A DNA stretch of 64,000 nt from Thraustochytrium sp. TN22 (lineage: Eukaryota; Sar; Bigyra; Thraustochytrida; Thraustochytriidae), in the NCBI GenBank assembly GCA_013306675.1, contig JABLUY010000139.1, forward strand, positions 19,033 through 83,032, given 5' to 3'. The notes beneath the pieces were generated by a model. The model was given only the letters and a program-made list of their open reading frames with translations. It did no database searches and was not told the origin of the DNA. The position numbers and the translations under genes were made by a program. The first letter of the stretch is position 1; each line of letters starts with the position of its first letter. Below, one piece after another: positions 58,561 through 64,000 of the stretch.

Positions 58561-59147
58561 AACCAATGCGTCGCGCTGCGCGCACAGCAACGAACGAAAC
58601 TTTTGTCCAATCTCCGGCGAACTTGACGCGCCACGACCTTGGGCGACCTTGGAGCGTCTTGGAGCGAGCTTGAGCGAGAGCACTGCACGCACGTCAGCTT
58701 GCGAGCTGGCTGTACGCGCCGGCCGCGCGCCGGCCGCGCGCAATTTACCGCGCAAAGAAGAAGGACTCGGAGGCTTTCTTGCGAGTGATCATGACTCATG
58801 AGCATGACTTCGGAAGGCAGGCGAGGCAGGAGGCAGTCGTTGACAGTCGTTCTCCCCCCTCCGAGTCCAGGCCCCGGAAGGCACCCAGCGAATCACGCCT
58901 GGCGTGATTCTTCGTTCTTCGAGCGGCTCAAGAAGGAGCGCGAGCGGCAGCCTGGCCGGGCGGCCTAATGGATAGGCCAGGCCGCGACCGCCCGCGGGCG
59001 GCACTGCAGCCGACACGCCTGTGCCGCGCGGCAAACCAGGTTTGTCTCGGGCCGCAAGTGTCACATCTCGAGCGGTGCGATCGGAGGCGCCGGTGCGAGT
59101 CCGCCCAGGAGGTAAAGGTCGCGCGCGCGCGCGCGGAGGCCGGGCAG
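58561..59147. other. Spacer between the two GPX genes
   Basis: 3' flank of the first GPX and promoter of the second. No SECIS-like ATGA/AA/GA hairpin is seen after the first gene, consistent with its Cys active site. Otherwise nothing is supported. Confidence 0.5.
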
Positions 59148-59766
59148 ATGCTGAAGGCACTGAGCAACCTGCGCACGCCGGCGACGAAGATGTCGAGCGT
59201 GTACGAGACGAGCATCAACTCGCTGGATGGCCAGCCGATGGACTTTGAGGCGCTGCGCGGCAAGGTCCTGGTGCTGGTGAACGTGGCGAGCAAGTGAGGG
59301 CTCACCAAGCGCGAGTACGCGGGTCTGCAGCAGCTGCACGAAGCGCACTCGCAGGAAGGTCTTGTGGTCATTGGCTTCCCCTGCAACCAGTACGTGCTCG
59401 CTGCGTGCTTGATTGCTTGGCTAAGCTTGCCGCGCGTGACGAGAACTGACGGGCGCGTTGGCGGCGTCGCAGGTTTGGAGGGCAGGAGCCCGGGGACGCG
59501 GCGGCGATCCACGACTTCGTGAGCAAGGTACGTGCAGACGCGTGCATTGATTGCTCTTGCCGACGCAGGCTTTTGACTGACTTGGCCCGCGGCCAAAAAA
59601 ACACCACGTAGCTCACGCCTCCCGTCACCTTCGGCTTGACGGAGAAGATTGACGTGAACGGCGACGACGCGCACCCGCTTTGGACGTATCTAAAGAGTAA
59701 GTCTCGCTGGCCTCTGCTTGGGAGGCGGCATGCGAGCAAAAGGGTGGACTACTAACCATGGGCACG

Positions 59767-59805
<39 letters not shown>

Positions 59806-60018
59806 CCTTGCACGCGCACTCACGTTCTCACAGACGTCGCAAAGGGCGAGTCGCTCCTGCCGCTGGCGGCCATCAAGTGGAACTTCACCAAGTTCCTGGT
59901 CTCGCGCGACGGCGGGACGATTGAGCGGTACGAGCCGACGACGCCGGCCATTTCGCTGGACGACCGCATCAAGGAGATGCTAGCCGAGGAGGCGCCCGCC
60001 GACTCGAGCAGCCTGTGA
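59148..60018 (+). CDS. Selenoprotein glutathione peroxidase with in-frame TGA (Sec), three introns
   Basis: Exons 59148-59389, 59473-59527, 59612-59696 and 59834-60018 give 188 residues if the TGA at 59295-59297 is read as selenocysteine (residue 50). An internal ATG at 59190 matches the paralogue's start and would give 174. The context NVASK-U-GLTKREYAGL is the canonical GPX active site. After the TGA the frame stays open and conserved through FPCNQFGGQEPG and KWNFTKFLVSRDG to a TGA stop at 60016. Intron phases and exon lengths (55 and 85 nt) are identical to the Cys paralogue. Donors are GTACGT, GTACGT and GTAAGT. A SECIS element follows 90 bp after the stop. It is a peroxidase of hydrogen or lipid peroxides, normally faster with Sec. 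Confidence 0.9.
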
Positions 60019-60107
60019 GCAGTGACAGGCAGCCGTGCATCCACTCAGGAGAGCTAGGGCACGCGTCGCGCCCGCAGCGGCGGCCCAGGCTCCGCTTGTC
60101 GCACCTG

Positions 60108-60173
60108 ATGACGCTTGGCGAGGCTAAAGCCTCACAGCCCCTTGTGTCAAAAGGGGCGGCCTCGCCAAGCAGA
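60108..60173 (+). promoter_or_regulatory. SECIS element, form 2
   Basis: ATGA at 60108-60111 and AGA at 60171-60173 supply the non-Watson-Crick quartet (tandem G.A pairs). Between them 60113-60124 pairs with 60159-60170 in 12 uninterrupted Watson-Crick pairs. An AAA at 60126-60128 sits in the apical internal loop, and a mini-stem CCCC(TT)/(AA)GGGG (60138-60156) caps it, as in form-2 SECIS. It lies in the 3' UTR of the TGA-containing GPX, where eukaryotic SECIS elements act through SBP2 and eEFSec. A competing local hairpin (gaggc-taaa-gcctc) exists. Confidence 0.88.
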
Positions 60174-60669
60174 CCTGGTCTTCGGGCGCATCCGATGGCA
60201 CGCGAGTCAACCCACAAGACCTTCCTCGCACGCCATCGAGGTGCCCGACCCCCCCCCCACATAAACCGCGACAAGCGGGCCGCGTCGCTGCGCCACGGCT
60301 TCGTAGACTATCCCGCAAAGCTCACCGTATCCCCCCTGGCTCGTCTTCAAGCTGCTCAAAGCTTGCATGCTTGCTTTCGAAAGGATGAAACCGAGCAAAA
60401 TCTTGGGGTTCTTTTCATCGTTTTGTAACAGCATCGCGGTGAAGTGATGAGCGATGGGTGGTAGCAGATGTGCCTCTTGTCACCTTCTTGAGAGCGGGAA
60501 AGAACGAATTGTGCAGTGGCCGTGGGGACAAATTAAAAGGGACGCGGGCGCTGCGCGAGCCGTGAGCGCGCGGCTTGCGAGCCAACATAAGAGGTGAAGT
60601 CAGGCCCAGAGCGACTGGACAGATCGGATAGGGGACGTGACGCGTGCGAGGCGCCAGCCTTGCAGTCAA
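60174..60669. other. Convergent 3' spacer
   Basis: Between the selenoprotein GPX and the 3' end of the MYB gene. No gene or clear motif is seen. Confidence 0.5.
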
Positions 60670-62343
60670 TTAGACCTTCTCCGTCGCCGCGGCGGCCCTG
60701 GGCGTGGTAGCGGCCTTGGCCTTGGCCTTGGCCGGCGCCGCCCTGGTGCGCGTTGCGATCCTGGCGGCACCGCTGTTGTTGTTGTTGTTGTTGTTGTTGG
60801 CAGACACCATGTTGCTGAGGATCTGGAGGTTGGTGAGCGACATGCCACCGTCCTTCTCGGGCGGCTTGTTGGGCGAGATGGCGCCCGTGGGCTGGGAGAC
60901 CTTCCACAGCGGCGTGTCGACAACAGCGGGCGTGGCGCCACTGCGCGGTGGCGCCGCGGAGCGGCCGTTCTCCGTGTTGATGGAGGCCGGCGTGGTGAGG
61001 TGCGGGCGCGAGGCGCTAAAGCTGGCGGCGCGGCGGCCGCGGCGCGCGGACGTGGGCGTTTCCGCGCTGGGACGGCGCACGCTCTCGTCGCCGGCGTCGG
61101 CGTCGAGCGCGGCGTTGTAGAGCGAGATGAGCGAGCTCGCCACGGTGCCCTCGGGACCGCCAGCGCCGGCCTTCTTGCGCGGCGCACGCTTGGCGCGCGG
61201 CTTGGCAGCGGGGTTTCCTCCGGCGGAGGCGGCGGCGGAGGCGGCGGCGGCGGCAGCGGCCGAGGAGGAGACCGAGGAAGCGGGGCCGGTCTTGCGCGCC
61301 TTCTTGGAGGGCGACACGGCGGCCTTGACGGGCGCGCGAGAGCGCTTGGCGCCGGCATTCATGGTGGTGGCGGCGAGCGTGAGGGCGTCAATCGCGCTGC
61401 CGCCCTGCGCGTTGACCTGCGCGATGGCGGCGGCGGCCGCAGCCTCGGCGGCCGCCGCAGCGGCGCGCGCCTTCTCGGTGGCCTCCTTCTGGTTGACGGT
61501 GCGGTGGCGGCGCGTGGCGGCGTTCCAGCGGTTCTTGACGGCGTTCTCCGGGCGGCCCGGCAGGTAGATCTTGGCGATCTGGCTCCACTTGTTGCCGAGC
61601 TTGAGCTGGCCCTCGATCAGGAGCGCGTCCTCGTCCTCGGTCCACTCGCCGTGCTTGATGCTCGGGTCCAGGTGGTTGAACCAGCGCTCGCGGCACTGCT
61701 TGCCGATGCGACCCGGCACGCGCATCGCGATCTCGCTCCAGCGCGTGATGCCGTTCTCGATGCACGACTTGATCTTGGCGTCCTCCTCGGGCGTCCAAGG
61801 GCCCTTGACCAGCCCGGGCCGCAGCACCTTTTGCCACCGATGCAGACACTGCACGTCGGTGCGCGTGTCCGCCAGGTACTCGGACGCGATGCGCTTCCAG
61901 TTGCGCGCGCCCACCTGCGTTACGGCCAGCTTGAGCGACTCGTCCTCGGCCTTGGTCCACCTCCCGGACCCCTTGCCGCCCGGCGGGCTGCTGGCCAGCG
62001 CCGCCTCGCGCGCCTTGGCGGCCGCCACGGCTGCCGTCAGCGCGCTCTGCTTGCCTGCCTCAGGGTCCGCTTCCGGGTCCACCTCCTGCTTGAATCCGAC
62101 CTCGGCCTCCTCGTCTACGGCCCCCTCCGAGGCATCCACCTTCGGCTTGCTGCGCACGTCCAGCAGCGTCTCCGCCGCCGAGCTCTCGTCCCGGGCGGCG
62201 CCCTGCATGAGCGGCAGCTCCACCTCGACCTTGGTGGGCGGCATTGGCATCGTCGCGGCGCCCGCTGCGTCGGCTGCGTCAGCAGCGGCGACGGCGGCGG
62301 CGGCGGCGGCGCTGGCGGCGCTGGCGGCAGCAGGCTCCGTCAT
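60670..62343 (-). CDS. Three-repeat MYB transcription factor (MYB3R/c-Myb type)
   Basis: 557 residues from ATG at 62343; the open frame upstream has no other ATG. Three adjacent MYB repeats lie at about 127-176 (GRWTKAEDESLKLAV), 178-228 (KGPWTPEEDAKIKSCI ... CRERWFNHLDP) and 230-280 (HGEWTEDEDALLIEGQ ... AVKNRWNAATRR). Spaced Trp residues in each repeat mark this as R1R2R3 type, which binds the MSA or MRE core AACNG and in plants and animals controls G2/M or growth genes. The rest is Ala-rich and disordered, with a polyasparagine run (about 510-517, encoded by gtt repeats at 60776-60799). An N-terminal acidic stretch may be an activation domain. Confidence 0.9.
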   Translation of the reverse strand: MTEPAAASAASAAAAAAVAAADAADAAGAATMPMPPTKVEVELPLMQGAARDESSAAETLLDVRSKPKVDASEGAVDEEAEVGFKQEVDPEADPEAGKQSALTAAVAAAKAREAALASSPPGGKGSGRWTKAEDESLKLAVTQVGARNWKRIASEYLADTRTDVQCLHRWQKVLRPGLVKGPWTPEEDAKIKSCIENGITRWSEIAMRVPGRIGKQCRERWFNHLDPSIKHGEWTEDEDALLIEGQLKLGNKWSQIAKIYLPGRPENAVKNRWNAATRRHRTVNQKEATEKARAAAAAAEAAAAAAIAQVNAQGGSAIDALTLAATTMNAGAKRSRAPVKAAVSPSKKARKTGPASSVSSSAAAAAAASAAASAGGNPAAKPRAKRAPRKKAGAGGPEGTVASSLISLYNAALDADAGDESVRRPSAETPTSARRGRRAASFSASRPHLTTPASINTENGRSAAPPRSGATPAVVDTPLWKVSQPTGAISPNKPPEKDGGMSLTNLQILSNMVSANNNNNNNNSGAARIATRTRAAPAKAKAKAATTPRAAAATEKV

Positions 62344-63645
62344 GCTGGCGTCCGCGCCGGGCGTGCTCGTCGCAGCGGTCGCAGACGGAGACGGCGCCGG
62401 CGGCGACGGCCTCCTCGTCCTTGTCCTCGGCAGGCAGGGTGAAAGAAGCAGGCTCAAGGGGGGGAGGGGAAGCCGAGCCCGCCCCTCTGGTTCTCGCCCT
62501 TGTTCGCCTCCGCGTCCGCGTCCTCGCCGCGCGCGCCGCGTCCGCTCGCGGCGGCGCCCGCGCGCTGCCCCTCCCTCTCGCCCGCGCGCCCGCGCCCGCG
62601 CCCGCGCGCGCGCAAGCGCTCGCCCGCGCGCCGAGCTAGCTCGCGCGCGCCGCGCCCGATGCCGATGCTCGATGGACCGATGCCGAGTCCCCCCCCCGCC
62701 TCCGGCCCGGCGCGGCGGCGGCGGCGCGCGCGGCGGCCTCGCGCGCGCGCTGCGCGCGGCTGCGCGGCTCGCGCGGCCCCGCGCGCGCGGCGCTGCGCGC
62801 GGCGGCTGCGCGCGCCGGCGAAGCGCAACGAAAGTCGCAGAAAGCAAAGCAGGCGAAAGCAGGAATAGTCGCGGCCGCGACTGGACTGGCGGGCGCCCTT
62901 CAACGGCCGCTCAACGCGCCGCGGCGGGTCCGGTGCGCGCCGCCCCCCGCGCCGGGGCGCGCGCCGCTACGGCAAACGCTAGGCCCGGCGCGGCGCAGGC
63001 GCGCGGACTCGCACCGCGCCCCCCGGAGCGCCCGGCGCGAGGCGGCGGCCCGCGCGCCGCGAGGGGGCGCGCCGCGAGTCCCGGCGCAGGCAGCGGCGGC
63101 GGGAGGCGCGCGCGCGCACAGGACGCGGCGCGCCGATAAAGGCAACGAGGAGGGCGCCCACGGCGACGCCGGGTACCAGCTCGCGGCGCGCGCCATCCAG
63201 GGCGGCGAGAACGGGGCGGCGAGCGAGGAAAGGAAAGCTAGCTTCATGGGTATCGGAGGGATGCGGGCGAAGAGGGCGCGGCGAGGGGAGCGAAGCGAGC
63301 TGCGCTAGGAGCGGCGGAACTTGAAGGGAAGGATGGAAGGCTCGTGCGAGCGGGGCGCGGAGACCACGGCGATGACTGGAATGCAGGCCCGAGCGGCGAG
63401 CCTAGGACGGTGAGTGAGGGGCGGCGGGTCGTGGCTCATGCGCACGAGGTTAGCTTGCTCACGGCGGCCAGGGAGCACTCGCCTAGGCCCGCGGGCGGGG
63501 AGCGCAACGCAACGCGGCGCAACGGAGCATAACGGCAAGGCCGAGCACGAGAGGGACGGGACTCGGATGCGGAGTGGTGGAAACAAGGAACTATCATGCG
63601 GAGAGGTGGCAGGGAGGGGCGCGTGGGGGGTGCGGGCTGGCGCGC
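62344..63645. other. Promoter region upstream of the MYB gene
   Basis: 1.3 kb of very GC-rich DNA with gcgcgc-rich stretches near 62580-62830. No gene is supported. Confidence 0.45.
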
Positions 63646-64000
63646 TCACATGTGCATGCCGCCGGTGACCTCGATGGAGGCGCCGGTGATAAAAGCGGCG
63701 GCGTCGGAGCAGAGGAAGACGCAGGTGTTGGCGACCTCCTCGGCGGTGCCGAGGCGCGCCAGGGGCACCTGCTCGATCATGCGGTTGAGGACCTTGGGCG
63801 GGACGGCCTGCGCCATGGGCGTGTCGATGAAGCCGGGAAGGACGGCGTTGACGCGGATGTTGCTGCGCGCCAGCTCCTTGGCGGCGGTCTTGGAGAAGGA
63901 CACGACGCCGCCCTTGGACGCAGCGTAGTTGGCCTGGCCCAGGTTGCCGACCTTGCCGATGATGCTGGCCAGGTTCACGATGGAGCCGCCCACGGCGGGG
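63646..64000 (-). CDS. SDR reductase, FabG/HSD17B8-like, 5' part beyond the right edge
   Basis: The visible 117 codons hold the C-terminal half of a classical SDR. The catalytic Ser is in IVNLASIIG and the YxxxK in NYAASKGG. Then come RVNAVLPGFIDTPM, PLARLGTAEEVANTCVFLCSD and the terminal ITGASIEVTGGMHM. The last motif is typical of 3-oxoacyl-ACP reductase (FabG) and its animal relative HSD17B8, which function in mitochondrial fatty acid synthesis. The nucleotide-binding N-terminus lies outside the window, so NADH versus NADPH use cannot be judged. Confidence 0.88.
   Translation of the reverse strand, partial: PAVGGSIVNLASIIGKVGNLGQANYAASKGGVVSFSKTAAKELARSNIRVNAVLPGFIDTPMAQAVPPKVLNRMIEQVPLARLGTAEEVANTCVFLCSDAAAFITGASIEVTGGMHM

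Noticed and set aside
58955-59025. tRNA-like A-box sequence (ggcctaatggata)
   Set aside because: No B box (ggttcgantc) or foldable anticodon arm follows at the right distance.
59295-59297. The TGA in the second GPX as a nonsense mutation making a pseudogene
   Set aside because: It is at the exact Sec position, everything downstream is conserved and open, splice sites are intact, and a SECIS element follows the gene.

Overview
The window looks like nuclear DNA from an intron-poor, very GC-rich unicellular eukaryote. The compact GC3-rich genes, short introns, GRIM-19, SEC23, p24, RCE1, a three-repeat MYB and an F-BAR protein together make a thraustochytrid-like stramenopile (Labyrinthulomycetes) my best guess. 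That is inference; nothing in the window proves the genus. Coding genes sit on both strands with 0.1-2.4 kb spacers full of short tandem repeats. Many genes have an open frame continuing upstream of the first ATG because stops are rare at this GC content, so starts here are first plausible ATGs and not the longest frames.

Layout. 0-10 kb: a repeat protein running off the left edge, an SDR9C-type dehydrogenase with a C-terminal membrane anchor, an OB-fold protein and a CCDC13-like coiled-coil protein, all on the minus strand. 10-30 kb: a double NTF2-domain protein, a mitochondrial-type 5' nuclease, NDUFA13/GRIM-19, SEC23 with a Q/Y/G-rich head, a SPAK/OSR1-like kinase, a p24 cargo receptor, a SAM-domain protein, two unrecognised proteins and a cyclophilin. 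30.5-43 kb: four minus-strand type II membrane glycosyltransferases with 3, 2, 2 and 1 GT32 modules, eight in all. 45-56 kb: PAPS reductase fused to a thioredoxin-fold domain, a hypothetical protein, a RhoGAP, RCE1 (one intron), an F-BAR/SH3 protein and a TLDc protein. 57.7-60.2 kb: two tandem glutathione peroxidases with three introns each at identical positions. 60.6-64 kb: a three-repeat MYB factor and a FabG/HSD17B8-like reductase running off the right edge.

Most striking features. (1) The second glutathione peroxidase has an in-frame TGA exactly where its neighbour has the catalytic cysteine, and its 3' flank holds a textbook form-2 SECIS element (60108-60173). It is therefore read as a selenoprotein next to its cysteine paralogue. 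(2) The GT32 array has three module types arranged 1-2-3, 1-2, 3-1 and 3 in the four genes, and two of three type-1 modules have lost an acidic residue of the DXD motif. (3) Two unrelated genes, the single-module GT32 and the PAPS reductase, each carry a tandem duplicate of only their own 3' end (last 40-60 codons plus flank) immediately downstream.

Functional themes. Several genes serve the secretory pathway (SEC23, p24, GT32 enzymes, RCE1), redox and sulfur/selenium metabolism (PAPS reductase, two GPX) or the mitochondrion (GRIM-19, 5' nuclease). Adjacency looks mostly coincidental apart from the GT32 and GPX tandem families.
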